The notes: generated by a model from the letters alone, not told the origin. 64,000 bases of DNA from CAVVMA01 sp963830715 (GCA_963830715.1 CAWHNS010000012.1:55599-119598); one strand, 5' to 3'. Positions 8,586 through 20,575 are shown, numbered from the stretch's first letter. Made by a program: numbers and translations.

Positions 8586-11016
8586 TTACTGCCGCAACTC
8601 CGCCCCCAGGCGCGCCAGCACCGCCGCGACCAGCGCGGCGTGCGCGCGGTTCACCTCCTCGTCCGTCAGAGTCCGATCCCTGGCCCGGTAGCTCAGCGCC
8701 AGCGCGACGCTTTTCTTGCCCGGCGCGATCGACTCCCCTTCGTACACGTCAAACAGCTCAACACTCTCGAGCAGCGGCGTTTCCATTCCGGCGACGGTCC
8801 GCATCACGTTTCCAGCCGGAAACTCGCGATCGACCACCACCGCCAGATCGCGTCTGACGGCCGGGAACCTGGGCGGCGGTTCGATCGATTTGCGCGTCGG
8901 AACATAGGCGATGATTTTCGATATGTCAAGTTCGCACAACGCGCAGGCTTCCGCGAGCGCGAGTCGCATCGCTTCGCGCGGATGAATTTCGCCGATACAT
9001 CCGAGCGTCGCGCCGTCCAGTTTGATCAGCGCGGCGCGTCCCGGATGCAGGAAGGCCGTGAACGGCGCGGCGGCGCGCTCGAACTCGACGCGCTCGAGAA
9101 CCCCAAGCGAGCCGAGACAGGTCTCGATCACGCCCTTGAGGCTGAAAGAAGCCGGCCTTGATTCCGCCGGCGCCCACCGCCGACAGCGCGAAATTGCCGT
9201 AGCTCAACGCGGCCAGGCGATGGCCCTCGGACGGGGCCTCGCTTTGCCGGCGGTACACCTTGGCAATCTCAAAGGCGTGAAATGCGCCAACTTGGCGGTT
9301 GAGGTTGAAGCGCAGCGCCGCGACGAGGCCCGGCAGCAGGCTCAGCCTGAGTTCCGAGAGTTCCGCCGAAAGCGGATTCGCCACCCTGACCGGCGCGCCG
9401 CCGCCGAGGCCGGGGAATCTTTGGTTGTCCGCGGGCGCGATGAAGGCGATGGTCTTGATCTCGGTCAGGCCGCATCCGATCAGCGCTTCGCGCGAGCGCC
9501 GTCCGAACGCCCGCTCCGGATTCTCCTTTTCCGGCGCTGCGGCGCGCTGCACCAACACCGCCGGGATTTCCTCCAGTCCCTTGATTCGGGCAGCCTCCTC
9601 CGCCAGGTCGGCGGGCTCGTTAAGGTCGGGACGAAACGAGGGCGGCGATACCTTGAAGCGCGCCCTGCCCGCCGATTCGACCGTGGCGCCCAGCGCCCGC
9701 AGTCTGCGCCTGACCTCGCCGGCGGGAATCTCCACGCCGAGCAGCGCGCTCATCGCGTCCAGGTCGAGGTTGATCTCGCGTGCGACAGCCGGCTTCGGCT
9801 CGGCGTCGATTATCGATCCGATTTGCTTGCCGCCGGCGGTCTTCGCGATCAGCGACGCGGCCCGCACCAGCGCCGGGACCTGTCCCTGCCGGTCGATGCC
9901 GCGCTCGAAGCGATAGCTCGCCTCGCTGCGCAGCCCGAGCCGGCGCGAGGTCCGCGCGATCGCGATCGGATCGAAGTACGCGCTTTCAAGCAGGATCTCG
10001 CTGGTCGAATTGCCGACTTCCGAATTGAGACCGCCCATCACTCCCGCGATCGCCAGCATCTTCTTCCCGTCGGCGATCATCAGGTCGGACGGGTCGAGCT
10101 CGCGCTGCACGTCGTCCAGGGTGGTGAAGATCGAATAATCGGCGGCGCGCCGCACCACGATCTTCCGGTCTTCTATCTTGGAAGAATCGAAGGCGTGGAG
10201 CGGTTGCCCGCGTTCGAGCATCACGTAGTTCGTGACATCGACGACACTGTTAAGCGGGCGCATCCCGCACAGTTCCAGCCTGCGCCGAAGCCACATCGGC
10301 GACGGGCCGATCTTGACCCCGCCCATCAACAGCGCCGCGTATCGCGGGCATAGTTCCGGCGCCGGGATTTCGATCGCCACCGGCGCGATCGCCGAAGCGG
10401 AGCTCGCGGCAGGCGCCAACTTCGTCATCCTGAGACGCGCGTCGAACAGCGCGGCAATCTCGCGGGCCAGACCCAGGATCGAGAGGCAATCGCCGCGGTT
10501 GGGAGTGATCGCGATATCAAGCACGGTGTCCTTCAAGCCCATGTAAGCGGCGAGCTCGGCGCCGATTGGCGCGCCGGCTCCAGCGCCATGATTCCCGCGT
10601 GCTCCTCCGAGAATCCGAGCTCGCGCTCCGAGCAGAGCATCCCCTCCGAGCGCACTCCGCGAATCTCGGCGGCGCCTAGCGGCGGCGGCTCTCCTTGGCC
10701 ACCGTGGCTCGCGCCCGCGAGCCGCGCTCCGACCTTGGCGAGCGCGGCCTTCATTCCGCGCCTGACGTTGGGCGCTCCGCACACCACCTTGAAGCGGCCC
10801 GCATCGCCGGCGTTCGACTTCGCAGACCGAGAGGCGGTCGGCATTGGGGTGTTTCTCGACCTTGAGGACCCTGGCGACGAACACGTCCGAGAACTTCGGC
10901 TCGAGATGCTCGATTGCTTCGACCTCTACGCCGGCGACCGTCAGCCTGCGCGCCAACTCGCCTACGTCCGCATCGATCGCGACGAACTCTCGGAGCCAAC
11001 TCAAGGGAACCTTCAT
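8586..11016 (-). CDS. pheT: Phenylalanyl-tRNA synthetase beta subunit (three frameshifts in this sequence)
   Basis: The product starts MKVPLSWLREFVAIDADVGE and carries the EMAP/tRNA-binding region, B3/B4 editing domain, B5 domain and C-terminal anticodon-binding FDX-ACB domain (PPPRFPAVRRDLAVVV). The frame breaks three times. An extra base near 10816 is compensated by a missing base near 10575; between them the true frame reads VCGAPNVRRGMKAALAKVG. An extra T lies in a run at 9145-9147, after which the frame continues VIETCLGSLGVL. pheT is essential and normally single-copy, so sequence error is more likely than inactivation. It lies 13 bp after pheS and forms a heterotetramer with it. Confidence 0.92.
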
Positions 11017-11029
11017 CCGAGCCTCTCTC

Positions 11030-12056
11030 CTAGAATTGCTCGAGGAAGCGCAAGTCGTTTTCGAAGAACAACCGCATGTCGTTGACCCGCAAGCGCAGCA
11101 ACCCCGGCCGCTCGACTCCGAAGCCGAACGCGAAGCCCTGATGCTCGGCGGGGTCGTAGCCGACGTTGCGCAGGACGTTGGGATGGATCATTCCGCAGCC
11201 CATGATTTCGGTCCATCCTGAATGCTTGCACACCCGGCATCCCGAGCCTCCGCACAGCAGGCAGTGGATATCGAGCTCGGCGCTGGGCTCGGTGAACGGG
11301 AAGTAGCTCGCGCGGAAGCGGACCGCGGTATCGGGGCCGTAAAACGCGCGCGCGAATTCGGCCAGCACGCCCTTCAGATGCGCCATCGTGATCGCGCCGC
11401 GCTTGTCCACCATGAAGCCCTCGATCTGGTGGAACATCGGCGAGGCGCGGACGCTCAGCTCGTCGCGCCGGTAGCAGGTCCCGGGGCATACCACCGCGAG
11501 CGGCGGCCTGCGATTCTCCATCACGCGGATCTGGCCGTTGGAGGTATGCGTGCGAAGCAGCAGCCCGCCGCCGAGGAAGAAGCTGTCTTGCATCTCGCGC
11601 GCAGGATGGTCGGGCGGAAAGTTCAGCGCTGCGAAGTTGTGGAAGTCGTCTTCGATATCCTGCGTGTATGCGACCTCGAAGCCCATCTGGACGAAGATGT
11701 CGAGCATCTGCTCCATGATCAGCGTGATCGGATGAAGCCGGCCGCGGGGAATCCGGATGCCGGGCAGGGTGACGTCGATGCGCCCCTCGCCGAGCGATCT
11801 CTCGAGCGTGGCGAGCCGATGCGCCTCGGTGAGCGCCTCGATTCGGGCCTCGATGTCGCGCTTGATCTGGTTGGCGAGCTGCCCGATTGCGGGCCGGTCG
11901 GCCTCCGCCACCTCGCGCATCCGGCGCATGATGTCGGTGATTTCGCCGCCCCGTCCGAGGATTCGCACGCGGACGCTCTCGATCTCTTCCTCGCTCGCGC
12001 CGTCGCCCAGTTGCGCAGAGCGCCCGCGCCCGAATCTGCTCCAGTTGTTCCTTCAT
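11030..12056 (-). CDS. pheS: Phenylalanyl-tRNA synthetase alpha subunit (one frameshift near the N-terminus)
   Basis: From about residue 30 the catalytic class II core is intact: DDFHNFAALNFPPDHPAR (motif 1 region), VCPGTCYRRDE (motif 2), and GFGVERPGLLRLRVNDMR (motif 3). The expected start MKEQLEQIRARAL lies at 12056 in another frame. A single extra base near 12017 separates it from AQLGDGASEEEIESVRVRIL in the main frame. This looks like the same indel problem as in pheT. The enzyme attaches Phe to tRNA-Phe. The gene follows rplT in the usual order. Confidence 0.93.
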
Positions 12057-12181
12057 GCTCGAATTCTCCGCTGCCGCCCCTACAGGAGAAACCAGCTCGA
12101 AATTCTCGTTTCCTTTCCATCAAAACAAAAGACCATGTGGCGTTCACATGGTCTCCTGGCGCGAACCGGAAGCGGCGCGTC

Positions 12182-12550
12182 TTATTGGGCTGTTGCCATG
12201 CCCAACGCGCCCTTCGCGGTGCGCACCAACTCGGTAAACAATCCGTCGCGGTCCATCGCCAGCACCGCGAGCTGCTTGCGGTCCATCTCGACGCCGGCCT
12301 TCTTGAGCCCGTTCATGAACTGGCTGTAGCTGAGATCGGATTCACGCGTCAGCGCGTTGATCCGCGCGATCCAGAGCGTTCGGAAATCGCGCTTCTTCTG
12401 CTTGCGATCGCGATAGGCGTAAGTGAGGCCCTTCTCCAGCGTGCTGCGGGCCTGCCTATAGAGCTTGCGCCCGCCGACGAAACCGGAGGCGAGCTTGAGT
12501 TGCCGCTTGTGACGTCGGCGGCTTTTGAAACCGCCCTTGGCGCGAGGCAT
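12182..12550 (-). CDS. rplT: Large ribosomal subunit protein L20
   Basis: 122 residues, very basic, with the L20 pattern: RRRHKRQLKLASGFVGGRK, AYRDRKQKKRDFRTLWIARI and SYSQFMNGLKKAGVEMDRK. L20 binds 23S rRNA early in 50S assembly and is a known repressor of its own operon in several bacteria. The first residues (MPRAKGGFKS) differ from the more common MPRVKRG start but keep the basic tail. It sits between rpmI and pheS. Confidence 0.96.
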   Translation of the reverse strand: MPRAKGGFKSRRRHKRQLKLASGFVGGRKLYRQARSTLEKGLTYAYRDRKQKKRDFRTLWIARINALTRESDLSYSQFMNGLKKAGVEMDRKQLAVLAMDRDGLFTELVRTAKGALGMATAQ

Positions 12551-12606
12551 CTGAAATCGGTGTCCTTTCTCAGTATTGGGTTAGTATTGGGTTCGCGGCG
12601 CGGCCG

Positions 12607-12804
12607 TCACGCGTACGGCACCAGGCGCTTGATGCTCTGTCCGTCGGTGGCGTTCAGGATGCCGCCGTGGCGCAGATGGCGTTTCTGTGAGCGGTTCTTC
12701 GCCCACGCGTGATGGCGGGTATAGGCCTTCTTGTATTTGACCTTGCCGCCCTTGGTAACCGCAAAGCGCTTCGCGGCGCTCCGATTGGTCTTGATCTTCG
12801 GCAT
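12607..12804 (-). CDS. rpmI: Large ribosomal subunit protein L35
   Basis: 65 residues: MPKIKTNRSAAKRFAVTKGG at the start, then KYKKAYTRHHAWAKN and a C-terminus ending RLVPYA. Length and composition are those of L35. It is encoded between infC and rplT, the universal arrangement. Confidence 0.96.
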   Translation of the reverse strand: MPKIKTNRSAAKRFAVTKGGKVKYKKAYTRHHAWAKNRSQKRHLRHGGILNATDGQSIKRLVPYA

Positions 12805-12828
12805 TGTCTCGCTCTCGTCGTTTGCCGC

Positions 12829-13365
12829 TCATTTCGGCGTGAGCAGCGTCGATAGGTTCCTGCCCTCCATCCGGCTCGACCCATCGACCTGCGCGATATC
12901 CTGCACCAATTGCAGCACCTTTTCGAGCAGGTTGCGCCCCAGCTCCGGATGCGCCATCTGGCGGCCGCGGAACGAAATGGTGAGCTTAACACGCTGCCCC
13001 TCGCCGAGGAAGCGCCGGATGTGCTCGACCTTGAACTGCACGTCATGCTTCTCGGTCAGCGCGCCCATCTTGACTTCCTTGATCGCCGTGGCCGTGGCAT
13101 GGCGGCGCGAGTCGTGCTCCTTTTTTTCTGCGAGTAGCGGTACTTGTCGAAATCGGTGACGCGGCAGACTGGCGGTTGCGCGGTCGGCGCGACCTCGACC
13201 AGATCCAATCCGCGGCCCTCGGCCACGCGCAGCGCTTCGCGTGTATTCATGACGCCGATCTGGCGTGCCGTCGGCGTCGATCACGCGAACCTCGGGAGCG
13301 CGGATGAAGTTGTTGACTCTTATCGCAGGTTCTCGGGAAGGCGGGATACGGAAATCTCTACGGAT
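12829..13365 (-). CDS. infC: Translation initiation factor IF-3 with AUC start codon (two frameshifts)
   Basis: IF-3 N- and C-domains are both present: IRVNNFIRAPEVRVIDADGT, then NTREALRVAEGRGLDLVEVA and PPVCRVTDFDKYRYSQKK, then GALTEKHDVQFKVEHIRRFL to RNLSTLLTPK. The middle part is in another frame because of an extra base near 13262-13265 and a missing A in a homopolymer at 13123-13129. The best start is ATC at 13363-13365: a full AAGGAGG Shine-Dalgarno (13373-13379, minus strand) lies seven bases upstream and no ATG is suitably placed. Non-AUG starts in infC are a known self-regulation device, because IF-3 rejects such codons. Confidence 0.88.
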   Translation of the reverse strand: MRRDFRIPPSREPAIRVNNFIRAPEVRVIDADGTPDRRHEYTRSAARGRGPRIGSGRGRADRATASLPRHRFRQVPLLAEKKEHDSRRHATATAIKEVKMGALTEKHDVQFKVEHIRRFLGEGQRVKLTISFRGRQMAHPELGRNLLEKVLQLVQDIAQVDGSSRMEGRNLSTLLTPK

Positions 13366-13372
13366 AAAGCAC

Positions 13373-13379
13373 CTCCTTG
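13373..13379 (-). promoter_or_regulatory. Strong Shine-Dalgarno for infC selecting an AUC start
   Basis: The minus strand reads AAGGAGG here, followed seven bases later by ATC in the IF-3 frame. The downstream residues RRDFRIPP then lead into the conserved IRVNNFIRAPEV. An in-frame GTG at 13419 has no comparable ribosome-binding site. Confidence 0.7.
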
Positions 13380-13443
13380 GGCCGGCGGGCCGGGTTGTAA
13401 GTAATCGCGCGCGACTCACCGCTGCGCCCTGAAGAGAGCATCT

Positions 13444-15384
<1,941 letters not shown>

Positions 15385-15448
15385 CTAGACGAGGATCGAG
15401 GCATAGCGGGGAGCAACAACGGCAAGTCGAATCATAATCACGATCGGG

Positions 15449-15478
15449 ATTATAACCACTATCCGGGAGTTATGGCCA
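15449..15478 (-). promoter_or_regulatory. Predicted sigma-70-type promoter of the thrS operon
   Basis: On the minus strand a perfect TATAAT lies at 15449-15454, with TGGCCA (four of six matches to TTGACA) 18 bp upstream at 15473-15478. Transcription would start near 15442, giving a leader of about 57 nt before thrS. That is too short for a T-box or similar tRNA-sensing leader. Confidence 0.5.
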
Positions 15479-15561
15479 CCGATATCAGCAGAGGGTTGCC
15501 GGCGTCATCCCGCGACCGTGAATGGCCGACCGGTCCGGCCGGATGCGATCGCGAGATATTT

Positions 15562-15636
15562 TGGTAGGCACGGGCGGGATTGAACCGCCGACCCCTTCCG
15601 CGTCAAGGAAGTGCTCTCCCGCTGAGCTACGTGCCT
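15562..15636 (-). tRNA. tRNA-Val (anticodon GAC), CCA encoded
   Basis: The reverse complement folds as a standard cloverleaf. The acceptor stem AGGCACG pairs with CGTGCCT; the D arm is GCTC-AGCGGGA-GAGC. The anticodon stem CTTCC/GGAAG encloses loop TTGACGC, giving anticodon GAC, and the T arm is GGCGG-TTCAATC-CCGCC. The discriminator is A and the 3' CCA is encoded (15562-15564). No second tRNA is adjacent. Confidence 0.95.
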
Positions 15637-15774
15637 TTGGCCCTTTGGCGTTTGAGAAATCCAGCAAGCAAGAGACAGCGCTAACAAAAATCACCGATTC
15701 GGGCAACCGCGCGCTCTACGCGCCCTACTCGCCGCCCTGCTTTTTGGATAAGCTTTCGCGCTGAGGGGCATGCC

Positions 15775-16848
15775 ATGGATCGCGAACGCGTAGTCCAGAT
15801 CTTCTTCTTCGGCTTCCTCGCGCTGATGGCCTACTTTCTCTATCAGCTCCTGAACCCGTTTCTGGTCCCGATTTTGTGGGCAATGCTGCTCTCGTTTCTG
15901 TTCAATCCCATCATGGTCGATGCTGAGCGCCTGACGCGAAGCAGATCGCTGCGCGCTGCGCTGATTACGGTTGCGACCGCGCTGGTCGTGATTATACCAG
16001 CCCTTTTGTTCGTGGTGTTGCTCGCGCAGGAAGCCGAGACGCTCTCAACCTCGGTCGCCGCGGCTTTTGGTACCGGGGGGCTGGACAAACTCAATGACTG
16101 GATGACGCATCTGCCGCTTTCGGGCCGCGCGGGCGCGATGCTCGCGCGGGCGAACATCGACGTCCAGAAGGATCTGCCCGCGATGGCGATGCGGGCGGCG
16201 CAGTTCATCAGCCAGTACATGGCGAACCATGTCGGCAACATTGCGCGCAACCTTATGTCTGTAGTCTGGGATTTCTCCATCATCATATTTGCGCTGTTTT
16301 ACTTCCTGCGCGACGGCGAGAGCTACTACGAATCGATCCGCGACCTCGCTCCGCTGCACGAGGAGGACAAGCACGCCGTATTCGAAACGCTGCGCACGAC
16401 GCTCTCGTCGGTGATGCGCGGTTTGATGGTCACGGCCGCGTTGCAGGCAGTATTGATCGGCATCGGCTTGTTCGTCTTTCGGGTTCCGTATGCCGCGTTC
16501 CTTTCGATCCTGTCGGCGGTGGTCGGCATCTTCCCCTTGGGCGGCACGGCGTTGGTGTGGGCGCCCGCCGCCGCATACCTCGCCTATGCGAGGGGATGGA
16601 CCGCCGCGATTGGGCTGGTCGTGTGGTCGTCGATCGCGGTCGCCGTGATCGATAACTTCATCAAGCCGTGGGCGATGAGGCGCGGCACGGCGCTGCCCAC
16701 TATCGCGCTGTTCTTCGGAATCGCGGGAGGTCTCTACGCCTACGGGCCGCTCGGGATGTTCGCCGGCCCGGCGATATTTGCGGTATTCATGTCGCTTCTG
16801 CAGGCATTCCGGAAGACCTACGGCGGCGTGCAAAGGGAGGCAGCGTGA
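15775..16848 (+). CDS. AI-2E family transporter (PerM-type membrane protein)
   Basis: 357 residues with about seven to eight hydrophobic segments: an N-terminal pair (FFGFLALMAYFLYQLLNPFL, then WAMLLSFLFNP), a soluble middle stretch of about 100 residues, and a C-terminal membrane bundle. The bundle contains VGIFPLGGTALVWAPAAAYL and AVAVIDNFIKPWAM. The PLxGxxxxWxPAA and DNxxKP motifs are typical of this family, whose members export quorum signals or act as Na+/H+ antiporters. The substrate cannot be predicted here. It lies downstream of the divergent tRNA. Confidence 0.88.
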   Translation: MDRERVVQIFFFGFLALMAYFLYQLLNPFLVPILWAMLLSFLFNPIMVDAERLTRSRSLRAALITVATALVVIIPALLFVVLLAQEAETLSTSVAAAFGTGGLDKLNDWMTHLPLSGRAGAMLARANIDVQKDLPAMAMRAAQFISQYMANHVGNIARNLMSVVWDFSIIIFALFYFLRDGESYYESIRDLAPLHEEDKHAVFETLRTTLSSVMRGLMVTAALQAVLIGIGLFVFRVPYAAFLSILSAVVGIFPLGGTALVWAPAAAYLAYARGWTAAIGLVVWSSIAVAVIDNFIKPWAMRRGTALPTIALFFGIAGGLYAYGPLGMFAGPAIFAVFMSLLQAFRKTYGGVQREAA

Positions 16849-16884
16849 TCGCCCGCGGCCGAAGCTGTGGGTCGAGGTGAGCAA

Positions 16885-17673
16885 ATGAAATACGCAATCG
16901 TTACGGGCGGCGCGCGCGGACTCGGGCTCGGAATCGTGCGTTCGCTGCTGGACGACGGGGTTGTCGATCAGGTCGCGGTGATCGATCTGGAGCTGGCGCC
17001 GATGCCCGGCGAAATAGCGGATCGCGTTCACGGCTTTACCGCCGACGTTACCAATGAGGCCCAGATCACGCGGGCGGCCGGGGCGATAACCGCCCGCCTC
17101 GGGCCGCATCCGGACGTGCTCTGCAACAACGCCGGAGGGGGCGACAAGGGATGGTTCGTCGAAGAGCGCGCTGCGCAGTGGATGAGCGTTGACGTGTGGC
17201 GCAAGTATGTGGAACTGAATCTCAACTCGGTTTTTCTGGTCACCCGCGAGGTGGCGCCGCGCATGCAGAGCGGCGGCGCGATCTGCAACACCACCTCGAT
17301 CGCTGGAATCTTGCCCACGCCGGGGCTGGCCGCTTACGCGGCCGCGAAAGCCGCCGTGATTTCCTATACCCGGAGCCTCGCCTTGCAACTCGGGCCGTCG
17401 GGAATCCGCGTCAACGCGGTCGCGCCGGGCTTCATCTACACGCCGCTCTGGGCGAACCTTGGCGCCGCGATCGCCGGCGCCGAGGAACGGGCCCGAACCG
17501 CCTTCGATTTGGCGGTCCAGAGCATGGTGCCGCTGGGCCGCGAGCAGACTCCGGACGACATCGGCCGCGCGGTCGCCTTCCTGTGCTCGGATCGCGCCGC
17601 CAACGTCACCGGGCACGTGATGGTCGTGGACGGCGGAATCGTGCTCGGGCGTCCCACCCGCACCGCCCGCTGA
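16885..17673 (+). CDS. SDR-family oxidoreductase
   Basis: 262 residues from the ATG at 16885, which follows a GAGGTGA ribosome-binding site; the GTG at 16867 is less likely. The Rossmann motif is TGGARGLGLG, followed by NNAG (LCNNAGGGDKG), the catalytic Ser in NTTSIAGIL, and YAAAK as the active-site Tyr/Lys pair. The C-terminal VDGG motif is also present. A classical short-chain dehydrogenase/reductase acting on an alcohol or ketone with NAD(P); the substrate is unknown. It follows the AI-2E transporter closely but no functional link is evident. Confidence 0.9.
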   Translation: MKYAIVTGGARGLGLGIVRSLLDDGVVDQVAVIDLELAPMPGEIADRVHGFTADVTNEAQITRAAGAITARLGPHPDVLCNNAGGGDKGWFVEERAAQWMSVDVWRKYVELNLNSVFLVTREVAPRMQSGGAICNTTSIAGILPTPGLAAYAAAKAAVISYTRSLALQLGPSGIRVNAVAPGFIYTPLWANLGAAIAGAEERARTAFDLAVQSMVPLGREQTPDDIGRAVAFLCSDRAANVTGHVMVVDGGIVLGRPTRTAR

Positions 17674-17721
17674 CCATCGTCTGGCACCTCCGCGCGCGGC
17701 GGCTGTACACTGTCTGCGCAC

Positions 17722-19053
17722 ATGACCTCGGAAAAGGAACATAAGGCGCTGGGCATAATCCGCCGCCTGCGCGATGCGGGGTTCGAGGCCTACCTGGCCG
17801 GAGGATGCGTTCGCGACCGCGTGCTCGGAGTCGAAGCCAAGGATTACGATATCGCGACCAACGCGCGGCCGGAGGTCGTGCAGCGCCTGTTCGACCAGAC
17901 GATCGCGGTCGGCGCCAGGTTCGGCGTGATCGTGGTCCTCGTCGGCGATGATTCGTTCGAGGTCGCCACCTTCCGCGCCGACGCGCCCTATACCGACGGA
18001 CGCCGGCCGTCCGCCGTTCACTTCGGCGCGATCGAGGAGGACGCTCGCCGCCGCGATTTCACGATCGGCGGGATGTACTTCGATCCGATCAGTGATCGGG
18101 TGATCGACCTGGTCGGTGGGATGCGCGATCTGCGCGCCGGAGTGATTCGCGCGATCGGCGACCCTTACGAGCGATTCGACGAAGACCGGCTGAGAATTCT
18201 GCGTGCGGTGCGCTTCGCCGCGCGTCTCGACTTTGCAATCGATCCCGCGACCTGGACCGCGATCAAGCGCACTTCGGCGTCGGTCACCGCGGTAAGCGCC
18301 GAGCGGATCGGCGAGGAGCTGGTGATGATCATGACCGAGGGCGGCGCCGTGCGCGGCCTCGATCAGATGCTCGAGAGCGGATTGATGCAGGCGCTTCTGC
18401 CCGAAGTCGTCGCGATGGTCGGATGCACGCAGCCCGAGAATTTTCATCCCGAGGGCGACGTTTACGTCCACACCCGCCTTGCGGTCTCGATGCTCGAGGC
18501 CGGATGCTCCGAGACTCTCGCGTTCGGCGTCCTGCTCCATGACGTTGCCAAGCCCCGGTGCCGCGCGATGACCAACGGCAAGCTCACTTTCTACGGCCAT
18601 ACCGAACGCGGCGGAGAGATGGCGGCGGAGATAATGCGGCGCTTCAAACGATCGCGCGCGGTGCAGGAGCGGGTCGCTTACTTGGTGCGCGTCCATCTGA
18701 GGCTCTGCATGGCGCCGCGGATGAGGCCGGCGACTCTCAAGCGGATGGTCGCGGAAGAAGGCTTCGAGGAATTGCTGGAGCTGGCGCGCCTGGACGCGAT
18801 GGCCTCCAGCTCATATCTCGGCTACTACCACTTCTGCCGCCGCGCGATGGCGGCGCTCACTGCGACTGAGATCCGTCCCCCGCGGCTGGTCAGCGGCGAC
18901 GACCTGATCGCGATGGGTCTCGTGCCGGGGCCGCAATTCAAAGGCATCCTCAGGGAAGTCGAGGATCTCCAGCTCGACGGCGCCTTGAGCACGCGCGAGC
19001 AGGCGCTGGACTACGTGCGAACGCATCATGTTCAGCCGCGCCCGGGTCTATAA
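17722..19053 (+). CDS. cca: CCA tRNA nucleotidyltransferase / poly(A) polymerase family
   Basis: 443 residues. The nucleotidyltransferase head has LAGGCVRDRVLG and the catalytic DYDIAT. RRDFTIGGMYFDP and EDRLRILRAVRFAARL follow, both typical of class II CCA-adding enzymes, and then an HD domain (VLLHDVAKPR). It would add or repair the 3' CCA of tRNAs, although the tRNA in this window already encodes CCA; an HD-type repair enzyme remains plausible. It cannot be separated with certainty from poly(A) polymerase I by sequence alone. Confidence 0.88.
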   Translation: MTSEKEHKALGIIRRLRDAGFEAYLAGGCVRDRVLGVEAKDYDIATNARPEVVQRLFDQTIAVGARFGVIVVLVGDDSFEVATFRADAPYTDGRRPSAVHFGAIEEDARRRDFTIGGMYFDPISDRVIDLVGGMRDLRAGVIRAIGDPYERFDEDRLRILRAVRFAARLDFAIDPATWTAIKRTSASVTAVSAERIGEELVMIMTEGGAVRGLDQMLESGLMQALLPEVVAMVGCTQPENFHPEGDVYVHTRLAVSMLEAGCSETLAFGVLLHDVAKPRCRAMTNGKLTFYGHTERGGEMAAEIMRRFKRSRAVQERVAYLVRVHLRLCMAPRMRPATLKRMVAEEGFEELLELARLDAMASSSYLGYYHFCRRAMAALTATEIRPPRLVSGDDLIAMGLVPGPQFKGILREVEDLQLDGALSTREQALDYVRTHHVQPRPGL

Positions 19054-19071
19054 GCTGCGGCGTCGCCGGGA

Positions 19072-20565
19072 TTGCTGACTGCCAGGCGAATATCCAAGCG
19101 TTTCGGGCGCACGATCGCGCTCGATGAGGTCGACTTCGAGGCTCGCGCCGGTGAAATTCACGTACTGCTCGGCGAAAACGGCGCGGGCAAGACCACCCTG
19201 ATGAACATCCTGGCCGGCCGCCTTCGACCCGACGCCGGCGCGGCCGCCCTGGACGGAACGCCGCTCAGGGCCGGATCGCCCGGGGCCGCTCTGAGAGCGG
19301 GAATCGCCGCGGTCCATCAGAGCTCGATGCTCTTCGAGCGGCTGACTTGGGAGGAAAATCTGGCGCTGGGCGGCTTCTGCGCCGATTCACGCCGCCTCGA
19401 TCTCGCCGCGGTCGCGTCGCGCGCGCATGAGCTGGCGAAGAAGATCGGCTTTACACTGCCGCCGCCGGGCCGCACGATCGAGCAGCGATCGGTCGCAGAG
19501 CGCGTGCGTCTCGAAGTGCTGCGCGCGTTGAGCTTCAATCCGCGCGTCCTGATTCTCGACGAGCCGACCGGAGCGCTTGGGCCGAGCGAGCTCGCGCCCT
19601 TCCTTGATTCGCTGCGGCGGCTTCGCGCCGAAGGCCGAATCGTCGTCTTGATCACGCACAAGCTGGCCGAGGCGCTCGGCGTCGCCGATCGAATCACGGT
19701 GCTGCGCCATGGGAGGCTGGTGATCACCACCGAGCCGGCCAGGACCAGCGAGGCGGAGCTGGCGCGCCAGATGGTCGGCGAGCTGGTAGTGACATCCGGC
19801 GGCATCGGCAAGCCGCGCGCGAGGGGCGAGACCGTGCTCTCTATCGACAGTCTGACCCTGGAGCATGACGGGCGCAGAATCCTGGATAACGTGAGCTTAG
19901 ATCTCAGGGGCGGCGAAATCGCTGGGATCGCCGGAGTGGATGGAAACGGCCAGACGGAACTGGTGGAGATTCTGGCCGGCGCGCGCAAGCCGACATCGGG
20001 CGAGGTGAAGACGGCAGAAGCGCCGAGCAGGGAATCGGGCGGATTGGCGGTGATTCCGCAGAATCGCGACCTCGACGGGCTGATCCTGGCGATGGCGCTT
20101 TGGGAAAATCTCATTCTCGCGCGCTCGATAAGGAAGCGACTCGTGTCTCGCGGATGGTTGAATCGCGCGCGGGCGATCGATTTGTGCCGTGCTCTGCTCG
20201 GGCGCTTTCGGATTCGCGCCGATGGTCCCGAAGTCAGCGCGGCATCGCTTTCAGGCGGCAACCGCCAGCGCCTCGAAGTGGCGCGCGCGATCGCGGGCAA
20301 GCCGCGCGTGCTGGTCGCACACGACGTGTGCCGCGGTCTCGACCTCGCCGCGACTGCCGAAGTTCATCGCGTTCTGCTGGACTTCGTAGCGGAAGGCGGC
20401 GCCGTGATGCTGATTTCGAGCGACCTAGACGAGCTGCTGAAGCTCGGCGACCGGCTGTGCGTCATCAGCCGCGGCCGCCTTCGCGAGGCGGCGCCCGAGG
20501 AGCGCAATCCCGAGCGGCTGGGAATGCTGATCGCGGGCGCGTGGCGAGATCGCGCGCCCGATTGA
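19072..20565 (+). CDS. BMP-type (nucleoside) ABC transporter, duplicated ATPase subunit
   Basis: 497 residues with two ABC domains in tandem. The first has Walker A GENGAGKTT, Walker B LILDEPTGAL and a signature region SVAERVRLEVL. The second has the degenerate GVDGNGQTEL and the signature LSGGNRQR. This architecture matches ATPases of simple-sugar and purine-nucleoside importers (NupO/YufO). The start is TTG at 19072, just after cca. The two permease genes follow directly, so the three are an operon. No periplasmic binding protein is encoded here and it must be elsewhere. Confidence 0.88.
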   Translation: MLTARRISKRFGRTIALDEVDFEARAGEIHVLLGENGAGKTTLMNILAGRLRPDAGAAALDGTPLRAGSPGAALRAGIAAVHQSSMLFERLTWEENLALGGFCADSRRLDLAAVASRAHELAKKIGFTLPPPGRTIEQRSVAERVRLEVLRALSFNPRVLILDEPTGALGPSELAPFLDSLRRLRAEGRIVVLITHKLAEALGVADRITVLRHGRLVITTEPARTSEAELARQMVGELVVTSGGIGKPRARGETVLSIDSLTLEHDGRRILDNVSLDLRGGEIAGIAGVDGNGQTELVEILAGARKPTSGEVKTAEAPSRESGGLAVIPQNRDLDGLILAMALWENLILARSIRKRLVSRGWLNRARAIDLCRALLGRFRIRADGPEVSAASLSGGNRQRLEVARAIAGKPRVLVAHDVCRGLDLAATAEVHRVLLDFVAEGGAVMLISSDLDELLKLGDRLCVISRGRLREAAPEERNPERLGMLIAGAWRDRAPD

Positions 20566-20575
20566 GTTGAGCGGT

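Noticed and set aside
15385..15448. T-box or tRNA-sensing leader before thrS
   Set aside because: The leader from the predicted start is only about 57 nt and shows no specifier-loop structure.
16045..18696. 883-residue antisense frame across the AI-2E, SDR and cca genes
   Set aside because: Spans three well-supported genes on the other strand and has no domain; composition artefact.
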